The notes under the pieces: generated by a model
What the model was told of the DNA's origin: nothing
Seen by the model: the letters and a program-made list of their open reading frames with translations, nothing else
Database searches by the model: none
Shown: positions 46,048 to 59,041 of the stretch, piece after piece
Layout of the letters: every line of letters starts with the position of its first letter
How positions within the stretch are numbered: position 1 is the stretch's first letter
Program-made: the position numbers and the translations under genes
Source: Culex pipiens pallens
Lineage: Eukaryota; Arthropoda; Insecta; Diptera; Culicidae
Reading direction: 5' to 3'
Length of the DNA stretch: 64,000 nucleotides
NCBI RefSeq assembly: GCF_016801865.2
Contig: NC_068938.1
Location: 192,592,426 to 192,656,425, forward strand

Positions 46048-49000
46048 TTGCTCATGAAATATTGAATAAATAAATTGATTTCGTGAATTGAAAAAAAATT
46101 AAGCTTGAGATCAAATTTTTCACATTATAACAACATTCATCATGTTTAAATTTAATTCTTATAATTTCTATATTGACATTTTTAAACTGAAAAATGGTGC
46201 AAGAAAACAAAATTATCCTTTTCGTAAAATTATGAAATTTATGAAAAAGCTTGGATTGTTGTCTAAAAATGTACGAAATGACTCTAAATTTAAATTTCTT
46301 TCAGTTTTAACTGTGTTTTACATCGAAGTTTTGCTCTATTTTCATTTTTATTTAACAAATAACTAAGCAAAAACTAATTTAGTTTTCCAGAACAAATTTT
46401 CTGTGAAAAAGTTTTTTTGGAAAAAGCTTTAAAAAGCAAATTATTCGTACTGATCGCTGCAAATATTTTTTTTTTAATATTTTAAAAAAATCAAAATGAG
46501 TCAAAAAATTAGGGAGCAAAAATATATTTTTTCCATAAAATTTGAATTTCGAAGAAGAACGAATTGAATTCGATTTAATACATGTTTTTTACACTTTCAA
46601 ATTTTTTGTGTTTAAAATCATTTTTAAATATTTTTTTAAATATTTAGATAAAGGTGTTCAACAAGGTTTTTTTTGTTAAAGAAATTTGAATCCAAATTTC
46701 GTTTGAATAAATTTTATCATGTCTCATAGATTTCTTTGTATTATGGTGTTGAGGAAATTAAACTTAAAAAATGCAACGACTATTGAAATTTGAATATTCT
46801 TTTTAAATTATATCGAGGTATTTGATTGGATCTAGCTTGTTCGAGATTATTCTTGACATCCTTCTGGATCAAATGCAACAAAAATCATCAAAGTTGGTTG
46901 GGTATTAGCAGGAAATGCGATACTTTTGAAGGATGAATCGTTGGTTTTGGAGACACCGGACGTCGATCCAATGCGCACCTTGGGGACAGAATGGACAAGC
47001 CTAATTCCTTCTGGAATGTGTTCATTGGACCATCCCCTACACACCTGTCTTTATTCCGAGTGAATCCATGTTGTCTCCAGACCTGTAGGAACGATTGAAC
47101 GAAAAGCACAAAAATCCCATAGTAATTTCCATGTAAACTTTAAACCGCTGGGGACAGGCCAATTCTCAACCAAATGGGCTGATATTTGGCATGAGAGTCC
47201 CTATGGGTATTCTCTACTAGGGGAACCTCGGTTTGTCTGATTCTGAGAACTTTTGGTTTTGGATGAAACACCCTAATATAGATATTTAAAGAACTTTCAA
47301 CAATTTTGTAAGAAATTTGTTATTAGAGTTGGAGTCTCAGTTGGAGTCGGTGGATTAAAGTATTTTTGCAGAACTGGAATCAGAGATCGAGTCGCTTCAA
47401 AAGCTTCCCGACTCCACAGTGCTGAGTTTTGCCATCCTAAAAAAAAGTATTGTTTTTTTGTCTAACGTCAGACTCATTGAAGCAAAAAAAAGCTAAACAA
47501 TTGTTCCGAAATACTTTGTATACAGTTCAGGTTCTGTAACTTTCAATGCCACACTTCCCGCCGAGAGAGACTTTCTACCGACAGCCGCTTTCAGCTGAAC
47601 CGAACCAGAAAATGTCGGCAAACCCAGATGTACACACAACACGTGCGCCTGAATTGCTCAACAGGAGGTTTGTCCCCGACAACCTCTTCCTCAGCAACAG
47701 TAGCTCTGCATGCTCTACACTGGCATTCAGACCGGTCTGCGCAACATGCGTTCGAATCGATGATGATGGCATCCCTTTTGGTTGGCCCTGGTCGTTTCGT
47801 CAAAAGCACTTCTTCAGAACATCATCGCGCGGTGCGTTCTTCAAATTCACAAACTGCACTTTCGGCACTCTCCGTTGATGGTGGTGTACAATGGCACTGG
47901 TGGGGGGGCGGAACATTCCGGGGCCAAATTCTTTGCCCTTGTCCCGGGGAATTCTATGCATCCACCAACCTGAACAAGAGAGGGGGAGGCGGTTTGTCTT
48001 CGCTTGGATGTTCGATGTCCAAACCGGGCAGCAGCGCGTTGATGAATGGCATTCTAAACTGATGGTTTAGATTTGCCAATAGACTAACGAGTAGGTCTCT
48101 AGGAAAACATATTCAGTTAGTTTTGAGGTGATCTTGAGGAAGAAAATTTCTACTTTAAAAGTTTCACGTAATTCGTGAAACCATCCTTCACGAAACTTTA
48201 TAAGATAATTAGCTGAAGCTTTAAATTAAACTTAATTGACACTATTTCGCTGAGAATAACCCCACTGCACTAGGCTGAGAAAGTCTAGTAGGAAAGTCTC
48301 TTTTAACAGCCATAGGCCTAAACATCCGAACATAAAATTTACGACCATTTTTGAACTCATCATTTTTGTTGCAGCTCTCGGCACATTACTCTCTGCTGCA
48401 GAGGAGTCCTAAAAGACGAAAAGTGATACAGTTTCAAGCACACACTCCCCTTCTTCACGCCCGGCAGCTGAATCTTGAAACACACACAAGTCTCTAATAA
48501 TAAAATAATTACTTTTAAATTATAGCTACCCGAGGGCAGCTGCGCTGCAGCTTTCAGGTTTTTACAGAACTGATTTTCTTCCTCTAAGGTGCCACATTAG
48601 AAGGGTGGCCCCTTTTAAGAAATGGATGGGTTCCCCTGAAAAGCGCTGAAAATATACATATCTCGGCGGCTCTCACCTTTCGAACTGCACTTTGAGAGTA
48701 GTTTAACCCTGGAGTGGCTGAGTTCTGAGATTAACTTTGATTTTTTTTTAATATTGACTTATTTTTATTAGTTTGAGATTATAAATTAGTATTGTTTGAG
48801 CTTACAAATTTAAAAAAAAATAAACCAGATCAATAAAAATAATCCCAGTCACTCAAAGGTTAACCGTGGCCTAAGCGCGCGTGAACCATGAATCACGTTT
48901 GGCACCCTTTACTTTAAAGGCCGGGCCCAGATGAAGGCCCCGCCGGGGATCGCGAGCCATAATTTACGAGGAAGCTGCAAGGTATGGCGGCAGTTTAGGA

Positions 49001-49860
49001 TCATCATTTCCCATACCGACTGCCTGATTCTGAGTTTGCTCAACATGTAGGTGAACTACATCGATCATGTTCACGAGCGCGTGTTGCTCCTGGCTGATTA
49101 TGGAGTTATGGAGGGGACTCAGTTGGCTTTCTCTGGAGATTGAAGGGGAGTTCTTTTGTTCTGGATAGAGATAATTGATTGAAAGAAGTGATAATCAGTA
49201 GCATCAATGTAGTTTGATTTTGTTAGTAAAACGGCCTTAGATTTAAGACTTCGGATGTATTTTGCATTTTTTAATCTGTTTGAAACTTTCTAGGCACATT
49301 CCCATAGCTCAAAGAAGACTTTATTGGTTCGTTTATACATTTCTTCATACTAATTTGGAAGCTGTTCCTACAAAAATGGTATGTAATTTTTCATAAACCT
49401 GTATCTCGCGAGGATTTTTTTTATCTTGCGACTACCTATAGTGTGATAGGGTGACCCCTAAAAAGGCCTTTTTTGCAAAAACCACATTTAAAAAAAAATA
49501 TAACTCTGTGCCATTTCAACCGGTTTTAGTTGTCTTGGTGATAAGTGGCTGTATCTCGAGAACTACATCAGCAAACCTTCTGAAACTTGGCGAACGAAAT
49601 TCATATTTTTTAAAGAGCTGATGTATTGATTTCATAGATTTCCTTTGAAAAAGTCGGAAATAACATTTTAAAATGGCTGTTTCTCGAGAACTACATCAGC
49701 AAATCTTCAGAAATTTGGCTCAGAGATACTTGACAGTCTTATGAAGAAAAATCTATCATAATCTCGAAATGCATATTCTTTGACATGCTAAAATAGTTTA
49801 GATTGACATCTTAAAACATCTTAAAAGGGCTGTATCTTGAAAACTATATCAGCGAATGTT
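46048..49860. other. Mixed stretch without a recognised gene
   Basis: Contains repeat-like moderate-GC segments at 46,850-47,240 (AAATGGGCTGATATTTGGCA, CATAGTAATTTCCATGTAAA) and 47,320-47,425 (GAGTTGGAGTCTCAGTTGG). GC-rich 47,530-48,062 has overlapping open frames of 110 and 144 codons on one strand and none clearly coding. 49,250-49,450 carries pieces of the AGAG-terminus family. Confidence 0.4.
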
Positions 49861-50560
49861 TTATTGTTTTGCACAAAGGTGCGCTATGGTGTAAGGAATC
49901 GATAGACCCCAAAATCTCGGTTTGCATTTTTTTTCATAATAACGGTATTTTGAGCACCCTGCTTGTAGTTTATCGAAAAAAAAAAATAAAACAAAAAAAT
50001 GTCCCCTTATTTTTCGAGCCAATTTTAAGGAAAGGGGGGGGGGGGTGACATAAACTTTGAAAAATGTTTGCAACGGTCTACAAACTTGGTGATTTTTTTT
50101 TGTCCCCTAAAACATATCATTTTTTTAAAAGTGTCATTGAGTAATTATCTTTCTTGTGAAAAAAAATTAATCAAAATATCTGAAAAAATCAGCTAATCTA
50201 TTTTTTTATAACAAGGTCCGGACTAATTAATAAATTACAACCAACTTTACTGAAGCCAGCGAATCAATGAAAAGAATCTTCGTCAGATAAAGGTTTTTGA
50301 AAAAATACATGCCATTTGTGTATGGATATGGACAGCATGAAAATTTACAAGGAGAACTATATGGACGAACCGGTGACAACAAATATTTTCTTTGGATACA
50401 GGAAATGAACTTATCAAATTTAAGGAAAATAAATAATTCTAAGAAAATTGAATTAAAAATTGAATTGAAACAACTATTTTGATATATTTTTTACTCCATT
50501 TTTAAAGTAATCATTCTGATTTTTTAAGGTTACCTTTAAATTCAGACGAAATGGCCTAGT
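49861..50560 (+). repeat. Direct repeat, copy 1
   Basis: Shares with 53,428-53,990 a run of phrases in the same order: GGAATCGATAGACCCCAAAA, CATAATAACGGTATTTTGAG, GTGTCATTGAGTAATTAT, TACATGCCATTT, GAAAATTTACAAGGAGAA. It differs by a GTGACATAAACTTTG insertion with a 12-G run near 50,034. Confidence 0.8.
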
Positions 50561-51253
50561 TATAATCATTATATGCTACAGTACTAAAAAGTTCACTATA
50601 GCTAGAGGGTGACGATTCTCGAGATTTTCAATTTCCCGGGAATCGAGAGTTGAATTTGGCCATTTCCCGTTAATTCCCGGGACCCGGGAGTTTTTTTGGC
50701 TATGCCAAAAGTGCCAAAATTTAAAATTAACAGTTATAAATTTGATGAATTCGGTTACAAATAATTTTTGCTAATTCTTTGAAAAGTTTATTCAAGTTGC
50801 ATTATTATTTAAGACTCAAAACTGTAATTTAAAATATTTACAAATCTTAATTCGCACTGAGTGATTTTTCAATAGTTCCACAAAATTTATATTAGATTTT
50901 TTTTTTAAATAATAAGGGTAATTCTCCGCCAACTCACACAGCAGTTGCCCCGACCCCTCTTCGATTTGCGTGAAACTTTGTCCTAAGGGGTAACTTTTGT
51001 CCCTGATCACGATTCCGAGGTCCGTTTTTTGATATCTCGTGACGGAGGGGTGGTACGACCCCTTCCATTTTTGAACATGCGATAAAAGAGGAGTTTTTCA
51101 ATAATTTGCAGCCTGAAACGGTGATGAGATAGAAATTTGGTGTCAAAGGGACTTTTATGTAAAATTAGACGCCCGATTTGATGGCGTAATCAGAATTCCG
51201 AAAAAACGTATTTTTCATCGAAAAAAACACTAAAAAAGTTTTAAAAATTCTCC

Positions 51254-51536
51254 CATTTTCCGTTACTCGACTGTAAAAAATTTTGGAACATGTCATTTTA
51301 TGGGAAATTTAATGTACTTTTCGAATCTACATTGTCCCAGAAGGGTCATTTTTTCATTTAGAACAAAATTTTCCTTTTTAAATTTCGTGTTTTTTCTAAC
51401 TTTGCAGGGTTATTTTTTAGAATGTAACAATGTTCTACAAAATTGTAGAGCAGACAATTACAAAAATTTTGATATATAGACATAAGGGGTTTGCTTATAA
51501 ACATCACGAGTTATCGCGATTTTACGAAAAAAAGTT
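51254..51536 (+). repeat. Dispersed repeat, copy B
   Basis: Partner of 31,386-31,660 in direct orientation. It ends just before the 620-bp foldback begins. Confidence 0.65.
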
Positions 51537-51636
51537 TTGAAAAAGTTGGTCGTCATCGATCATGGCCATTCATGGTCACCCGCGACAGACACGGACGACG
51601 AAACAAAGAGAAACGCAAAAAGTAATAATAATAATA

Positions 51637-52899
51637 ATTATAATTCAGCAATTCCATTTGAAAAGAGCCTAAACCAAAAAAAAAGTTCTCCGATCGGGCT
51701 CAAAATTTTTCTGGGGGTTCCTTGGCCAAAATAATTAGACCCGTATTTTTTTGTTTGGCCATTAGGGTGGCCTACATCGTGCTAGGGTGGTTCAAAAAAT
51801 GGCAATTTTCGTCATTTTTCGCAAAAACCTCTTTTTTCTAAAAATCATATCTCCGCGCCATTTCATCCGATTTTAGCTGTCTTAGACGCAAAAGAAAGGT
51901 GATGAGTTTGGCTATTTGGGAAAAATAGTAAAAAGTTCCAAAAATCTAGCTTAACTATTGAAAAAGTCGTATGAAAACTTAAAACGGCGTTTTGACCGTG
52001 TCTGGACCAAAGAGCCTATGTCTGAAAATATTTTTATCGGATTCCTCGGAAAATTTCACATAACATATCAAAAAATTGGCGATGTCGAACCGTACGTTTT
52101 GGAGATACGATTTTTTGAAAATAAAAACTGCGTTTTTCGACGCGCCACGCGCAAAAACGGGAAAATGACGAAATCGGCAAAAAATCAACTTTTTTCACTA
52201 AAACTGCGATAACTTTAAAATTTCAGCGATGACCTATACATGTCTGGGTACCAAAATTTTCGTAATTGAGAGACGCAACTTTTGGTACCATAACATCTAT
52301 AGGTCATCGCTGAAATTTTAAAGTTATCGCAGTTTTAGTGGAAAAAGTTGATTTTTTGCCGATTTCGTCATTTTCCCGTTTTTGCGCGTGGCGCGTCGAA
52401 AAACGCAGTTTTTTTTTTCAAAAAATCATATCTCGGAAACGTACGGTTCGACATCGCCAATTTTTTGATATGTTATGTGAAATTTTCCGAGGAATCCGAT
52501 AAAAATATTTTCAGACATAGGCTCTTTGGTCCAGACACGGTCAAAACGCCATTTTAAGTTTTCATACGACTTTTTCAATAGTTAAGCTAGATTTTTGGAA
52601 CTTTTTACTATTTTTTCCAAATAGCCAAACTCATCACCTTTCTTTTGCGTCTAAGACAGCTAAAATCGGATGAAATGGCGCGGAGATATGATTTTTAGAA
52701 AAAAGTGGTTTTTGCGAAAAATGACGAAAATTGCCATTTTTTGAACCACCCTAGCACGATGTAGGCCACCCTAATGGCCAAACAAAAAAATACGGGTCTA
52801 ATTATTTTGGCCAAGGAACCCCCAGAAAAATTTTGAGCCCGATCGGAGAACTTTTTTTTTGGTTTAGGCTCTTTTCAAATGGAATTGCTGAATTATAAT
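51637..52899. repeat. Nearly perfect 620 + 620 bp foldback
   Basis: Arms 51,637-52,256 and 52,280-52,899 surround a 23-bp loop. Only scattered differences were seen (for example CTC versus CAC around 51,829 and 52,707). Phrases include ATCATATCTCCGCGCCATTT and GACCGTGTCTGGACCAAAG. Mirror open frames of 84 and 69 codons arise from the arms; neither is recognised. Confidence 0.92.
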
Positions 52900-53042
52900 A
52901 ATCTCACCAAAATAACCCACCATTTTCTAATGACGATATCTAAGCAACTAATGGTCCGATTATTAATGTTAATGCAAGAAACATTCGTGAAATTTTCCGA
53001 TCTTTTCGAAAAAAATACTTTGAAAATTTATTGAATATTACG

Positions 53043-53420
53043 CCCAGAAAACATATCAAAAAATCTTGAAAATCAAAAAATACGTATTTTGGGAAATTGA
53101 GTTTTAGTAAAAAAAAAGTTGATAAAAAAATCTGCAAATTTTTTTTTCCATGTACCTATTTTTTCTCAAAAGTCCTCAACAATACCTACAACTTTGCCGA
53201 AGACACCAAATTGATCAGAAAATTCACTCAAAAGTTACAGCTGTTTGAATATTTACAAACCATTTTTGTATGGACAGCAGCCAAAATTGTATGAAGACTT
53301 GTATGGGTGAACCAATGACGCAAAATACCTTATTTGGTCATAGGGAAGGCCCCCACAAAGTTTGAGCTAAATCAAAAATACAAATAAAATCCATTTCCGG
53401 TTTTGGTAGAGAATTGCTCA
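53043..53420 (+). repeat. AGAG-terminus foldback family, half copy
   Basis: Close match to 29,587-29,970, ending GTAGAGAATTGCTC. It abuts the direct-repeat copy 2. Confidence 0.75.
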
Positions 53421-53427
53421 ACTACAT

Positions 53428-53990
53428 CAGCGAATGTTTTTATTGCTTTGCACAGAGGTGTAAGGAATCGATAGACCCCAAAATCTCGGATGGCTTATTT
53501 TTTTCATAATAACGGTATTTTGAGCATCCTGTTTGAAGTTTATCGAAAAAAAACTTTGAAAAATGTTTGCAACTGCAACTGTCAAATATTTTTTTCCCCT
53601 AAAACAAATATTTTTTTTTAGTAGTGTCATTGAGTAATTATTTTTCTTGTGACAAAAAGTTAATTAAAAAATCGGAAAAATCAGCTAATCCTGACTAAGT
53701 AGTATATTACAAACAACTTTACTAAAGACAGCAAATCAATAAAAAGAATCTTCGTGAGAAACAGATTTTTGAAAAATTACATGCCATTTTTGTATGGACT
53801 ACTTGAAAATTTACAAGGAGAATTATATGGACGAATCGATGACACAACATGTTTTCTTCGAACACAGGAAATTAACACATCAAATTTCAGGAAAATAAAT
53901 AAATTTTAGAAAAATAAATTAAAAATTTAATAGAAACAACTATTTTGATTTACTTTAAACTCCATTTTTATGTAATCATTTCTGATTTTT
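53428..53990 (+). repeat. Direct repeat, copy 2
   Basis: Partner of 49,861-50,560, about 3.5 kb downstream. The copies differ by small indels throughout. Confidence 0.8.
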
Positions 53991-53995
53991 AAATG

Positions 53996-54776
53996 TTATC
54001 TTTAATTTTAATTAAATTGGGAGTGAAAAGTGATTTTTTTTGTGTGTGCCTTTTGTTTCGCATTGTGTGCTGCGAGGAGAAAATTACCCTCTGAAAATGC
54101 AGCGTCATCAGTGCATTTTTGACAAAGGGAGCGCGTGGTCGTAAAAAATATTCGGAGTGAAAAGTGATTTTTTTTTTTTGTGTGTGCCTTTTGTTTCGCA
54201 TTTTTATCGTGTATTGTGTGCTGCGAAGAGATTTGAAATTTGCTCGCGTTATCTTAATTGTAGAATCAGTAAAAATATACTGATAAGTCCAGCCCATAGC
54301 ACTTGTGCTCGGTTGGCACGCGTTCGATTAAAAAAACTTTCTAAATCATCACTAATTTATCTTTCCGCAGCCGGCTGCCTAAGATTTAAAAAATTCAACC
54401 GATAAACAAAATGCTCATGGTCACATCACTGCCATTCGTGAATCCTGACCTCATACCCATCTACTAACCCCCTCAAAACTCATGTGATACTTTGTCGGAG
54501 AAGCAGTCGATTGGGCGGTCTCTATCACTCAAGTATCGGACTAACATTCCCATCCACTTCCCCGTGACCCTACCACTGGTCGTGGCCGGCGCCGGTATTG
54601 ATCAGCATGATAGGGGCCTTTGAGAAGTTGCGAAGCGAGGAAAGATAGCACCCACTTATCTTCCACGGCTCGTGGATGTAACTTCTGGAGGTCCTGGTCA
54701 ATAACGGAGTAGCAACTGCGGGTGGGCACCTATGCTTATGCTTATGCTTATGCTTTATCTTTAATTTTAATTAAAT
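53996..54776 (+). mobile_element. Non-autonomous non-LTR retroposon with 22-bp target duplication
   Basis: The body is 54,018-54,754 (737 bp). The 22 bases beginning TTATCTTTAATTTT are repeated exactly at 53,996-54,017 and 54,755-54,776. The 5' unit GGAGTGAAAAGTGATTTTTT with GTGTGCCTTTTGTTTCGCAT is present twice. The 3' end has four TATGCT units. It is a shorter relative of 38,894-40,071 with a different internal 3' half (GGCCGGCGCCGG). No protein is encoded. Confidence 0.9.
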
Positions 54777-56299
54777 ACACCATAAGTTACAATACTGACA
54801 CTATAAGTTACAATACTGAAAAGTTCACTATAGCCTTCATTTGGGAGCAGAAAAGTTCAACTTTCCAGCACTCGTTTCGGAAAGTAATACTTTTCGACTC
54901 TGATTTGGTTTTAAAGTTGAACAAACACTCGTACGCCAAACGTAAATTAGAAAACAATCAAATCATTGAAAAATTTAATCAAACAGTTTTTTTATTTGAA
55001 ATTGCAATAAACATTGTATGCAACTTGTTAGAAAACTCATTTTTTTGCAATCAAAAAGATAATTAATGAATAAATCTTTAACGAATGTTAAGTATCTTTC
55101 CAACATCACCATTTGTCTCCTTTTAAATATGTTTTTAGCGTGTTGAAAAAAAAAAAAAACAAAATAATGAATTTCCGAACACATCTTATTTAAAATAGAC
55201 CAATTAAAAAAAAAACCGTATTTGTATAGAAGACAAAGATTGCATCTTTTGAATAATTACACAATTTGGTTGAAAACCATTTGGCAAGTTTGCAGATTTA
55301 CAAAAAAAAAATAAAAAAAATAAATATTTTCTTGTCACCCCATTTCAGAGTCTTTTTGAATGACATGGTTGGGTTGAGAATTTGGTGTTATAAAACAAAT
55401 AAAATGGTTAGTATTTTTTAAAGTGTAACTATTTTGTTCTGAGATGTCCAAAGCATTCTACAACTTTGCCGAAGATAACGAAATTCGTTCTCAGGAGCCA
55501 GGGTACAGATTTTTGAATATTTTGAAAGCCACTTTTGTATGGAAACCCGACAAAGTTTTCAAGAAACTTGTATGAACCAACAAAAACAAATATTGCTGTT
55601 CATGACAAAAAACAAAACACACAAATCGAAAAAGAAAGGAATCTCCATCCATCATTGGTTCAACAAACATAAATCAAGTCTAGTAAAAAAAATCGAGAGA
55701 TCCTAACTCATTTTGAAAAAAATGTTGTGTGTTTTTGATTGCATTTCAAGCTAAAACTTATTTTTTCAGTTACTCAGACTTGGATGGGAATAACAATGCT
55801 TTATAACTTTTTAATCTATTTTCAAGCTCCAATAATTCCCTTCACAACTAACGCAGAACTTTCATTGCTCTCGCTAGTTATAACTTTAACTTCTTTCGTT
55901 TGCAGCTACAAAACATCAAAAGCTTCAAATCTTGGCCTGCACCAAACCTTCCCGCACAGAATGCCACCAAAAGCTCCCCCTGCCCCACCTCTTTTGCGGC
56001 ACACAAAAGTAACTAGCCATTGGTGAAGTCGCCATGGAGTAGCGTTTGCCACCCCCTTTCGCGCAGAATTCCTTCCGTGCTGGAGCAAAGTCATCTATTT
56101 TAATTAATTTTTCATTTGTCAGCGCCCGCTAACGAGCGTATCCGAAAAGTTGTAACGAAATTCTCGTTTTTGCCCGAGCCGCGCTGGAACCTCCCCCGAC
56201 AAAGGCATTCGTTACAACACTTCCGGGGAAAATTTGTTTTTCCGAGCGCGAACATTTTCCGGTGTGGTAGGAGGAAATTGAGGAAGGTCTTTCAAAAAG
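54777..56299. other. AT-rich stretch, then GC-richer flank of the tandem duplication
   Basis: Holds fragments of the 33-kb tandem repeat family (54,845-54,900) and of the AGAG-terminus family (55,440-55,600). The 95-codon frame at 55,739-56,026 has no recognisable motif. 55,900-56,299 is GC-richer. Confidence 0.45.
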
Positions 56300-57220
56300 T
56301 GCGATTTTTCCCTCAAACCGGTGTGTGCGGCGAGCGAGAATAACAAATTGAAAAAGTTTTTTCCCTCAATATAACCAGTTGCAGCAGCTCAGAGAGAGAG
56401 AGTTTGATTGTTAGGGAAACTCTGGTATTACTACTTCAACGACAGTCACAGTTTGACAGAATTGCATTCAGAAGCGAGAGAGAGAGAGAGTTTCGTGCAG
56501 TTTGGTGCGGAATTTCCCAGGAGATGAAAGTTGCTGGTCACGCATCTAATTGGATTTTGACTAGCAGTTGGTACTTGTTATTCATGCCAGAGGACTTAAT
56601 TTGAATTTTCGGAAATAAAACGAATTGAAACGAGGATAATTTGAAAGTTGATAATGAAATGAATTATAAAATCTTGACCAGTTCAATAACTGTAAGGATA
56701 AAGTGCACTTAAAGGACACTAAACAAGATAATTTAAGGGAGCACTTTTCAAAAGTAACGACCAAAGCTGTAAAACCGAATAGAAATACCAAATAAAGTTA
56801 CATCATGAACCCCTCCCACAAGCAAAGCAACAAACGCGAACAATTCAATTAAATCTGATTAGCTGGGCGCCAACGCACGGAGAGCAGCTTAGATTTTAAT
56901 AAAATACAAAACTCATTTCATTTTCAGCTCGCGCTAAATTGAAATTACACCTAAATTGTCACAATTTTCCTCCGCGAGGCGAAACATTCCCAGTGACTTG
57001 CGAAGCTCTCTTTTTCGCTTTGTTTTGTGGCGGAAAAGTTGTGTATTGTCTGAGTCTGGGTGCGGAAAATTACCTTCACATGCTCGCGAGCTTGTGTAAC
57101 GTGAGGTGAAGTTGTAGATGTTTTGCATACAGGATGGTATGGAGTTGTAATTTTAGTTTTCAAGTCCAATACGAATTCAACTTGAGGATTTTCATTTTTT
57201 TTTGTTGAAAAGGAATAAAA

Positions 57221-58678
57221 AAACAAAAACAAAAACAAGAACAAAAACAAAAACAAAAACAAAAACAAAAACAAAAACAAAAACAAAAACAAAAACAAAA
57301 ACAAAAACAAAAACAAAAACAAAAACAAAAACAAAAACAAAAACAAAAACAAAAACAAAAACAAAAACAAAAACAAAAACAAAAACAAAAACAAAAACAA
57401 AAACAAAAACAAAAACAAAAACAAAAACAAAAACAAAAACAAAAACAAAAACAAAAACAAAAACCAAAACAAAAACAAAAACAAAAACAAAAACAAAAAC
57501 AAAAACAAAAACAAAAACAAAAACAAAAACAAAAACAAAAACAAAAACAAAAACAAAAACAAAAACAAAAACAAAAACAAAAACAAAAACAAAAACAAAA
57601 ACAAAAACAAAAACAAAAACAAAAACAAAAACAAAAACAAAAACAAAAACAAAAACAAAAACAAAAACAAAAACAAAAACAAAAACAAAAACAAAAACAA
57701 AAACAAAAACAAAAACAAAAACAAAAACAAAAACAAAAACAAAAACAAAAACAAAAACAAAAACAAAAACAAAAACAAAAACAAAAACAAAAACAAAAAC
57801 AAAAACAAAAACAAAAACAAAAACAAAAACAAAAACAAAAACAAAAACAAAAACAAAAACAAAAACAAAAACAAAAACAAAAACAAAAACAAAAACAAAA
57901 ACAAAAACAAAAACAAAAACAAAAACAAAAACAAAAACAAAAACAAAAACAAAAACAAAAACAAAAACAAAAACAAAAACAAAAACAAAAACAAAAACAA
58001 AAACAAAAACAAAAACAAAAACAAAAACAAAAACAAAAACAAAAACAAAAACAAAAACAAAAACAAAAACAAAAACAAAAACAAAAACAAAAACAAAAAC
58101 AAAAACAAAAACAAAAACAAAAACAAAAACAAAAACAAAAACAAAAAACAAAAACAAAAACAAAAACAAAAACAAAAACAAAAACAAAAACAAAAACAAA
58201 AACAAAAACAAAAACAAAAACAAAAACAAAAACAAAAACAAAAACAAAAACAAAAACAAAAACAAAAACAAAAACAAAAACAAAAACAAAAACAAAAACA
58301 AAAACAAAAACAAAAACAAAAACAAAAACAAAAACAAAAACAAAAACAAAAACAAAAACAAAAACAAAAACAAAAACAAAAACAAAAACAAAAACAAAAA
58401 CAAAAACAAAAACAAAAACAAAAACAAAAACAAAAACAAAAACAAAAACAAAAACAAAAACAAAAACAAAAACAAAAACAAAAACAAAAACAAAAACAAA
58501 AACAAAAACAAAAACAAAAACAAAAACAAAAACAAAAACAAAAACAAAAACAAAAACAAAAACAAAAACAAAAACAAAAACAAAAACAAAAACAAAAACA
58601 AAAACAAAAACAAAAACAAAAACAAAAACAAAAACAAAAACAAAAACAAAAACAAAAACAAAAACAAAAACAAAAAAA
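57221..58678. repeat. (AAAAAC)n array, copy 1, about 243 units
   Basis: 1458 bp of a hexamer with one A-to-C change (about 57,464) and one extra A (about 58,147) that shifts the phase. Open frames of up to 599 codons (KT, NK, FL, FV or FC repeats) are artefacts of the unit being two codons long. Confidence 0.97.
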
Positions 58679-59027
58679 TTTCAAAATTGGAAAGAAAATA
58701 CCACCCTTATCTGGAATTCCCCCATTATCACACAGACTTTTCCAAGACATTCAATAGAAACAAAGCTCTTCTTCGCCCGTCAAGTTTTCTTCGCATTCAT
58801 TTGCACACGATCGCGCAAAAATTGACGTGAGTGTCACGTTCCGGCACTCCTTACCACACACATACACCACCACTTCAAAACACAACACACAAGTAAAGGA
58901 AAGAAAGAACAGCAAGCCAGCCAGCCACTTGACAGAAATCAATTCAAAAAAGCTCGTTTTTACCTTGACTCACGTGCGCGCACTTCCACAAGACTCAACG
59001 AAAAGGGTGCCCCAGAACAGAACTTCA

Positions 59028-59041
59028 CCACCAGATGGCAG
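59028..59041 (+). promoter_or_regulatory. CTCF-like motif
   Basis: CCACCAGATGGCAG fits the conserved CTCF core (CCASYAGRKGGCRS). It lies in a GC-richer patch (GCGCGGTGGCAACGG follows). A motif match alone is weak evidence of binding. Confidence 0.4.

Noticed and set aside
47546..48062. Overlapping 110- and 144-codon frames
   Set aside because: Both lie on one strand in GC-rich sequence; no motif, splice pattern or conserved partner distinguishes a real one.
51958..52557. Pair of mirrored 69-84-codon frames
   Set aside because: They arise from the two arms of the foldback; no recognised domain and no start context.
57192..58830. Open frames of 493-599 codons on both strands
   Set aside because: All are translations of the (AAAAAC)n array (KT, NK, FL, FV, FC dipeptide repeats). 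The same holds at 61,763-62,943.
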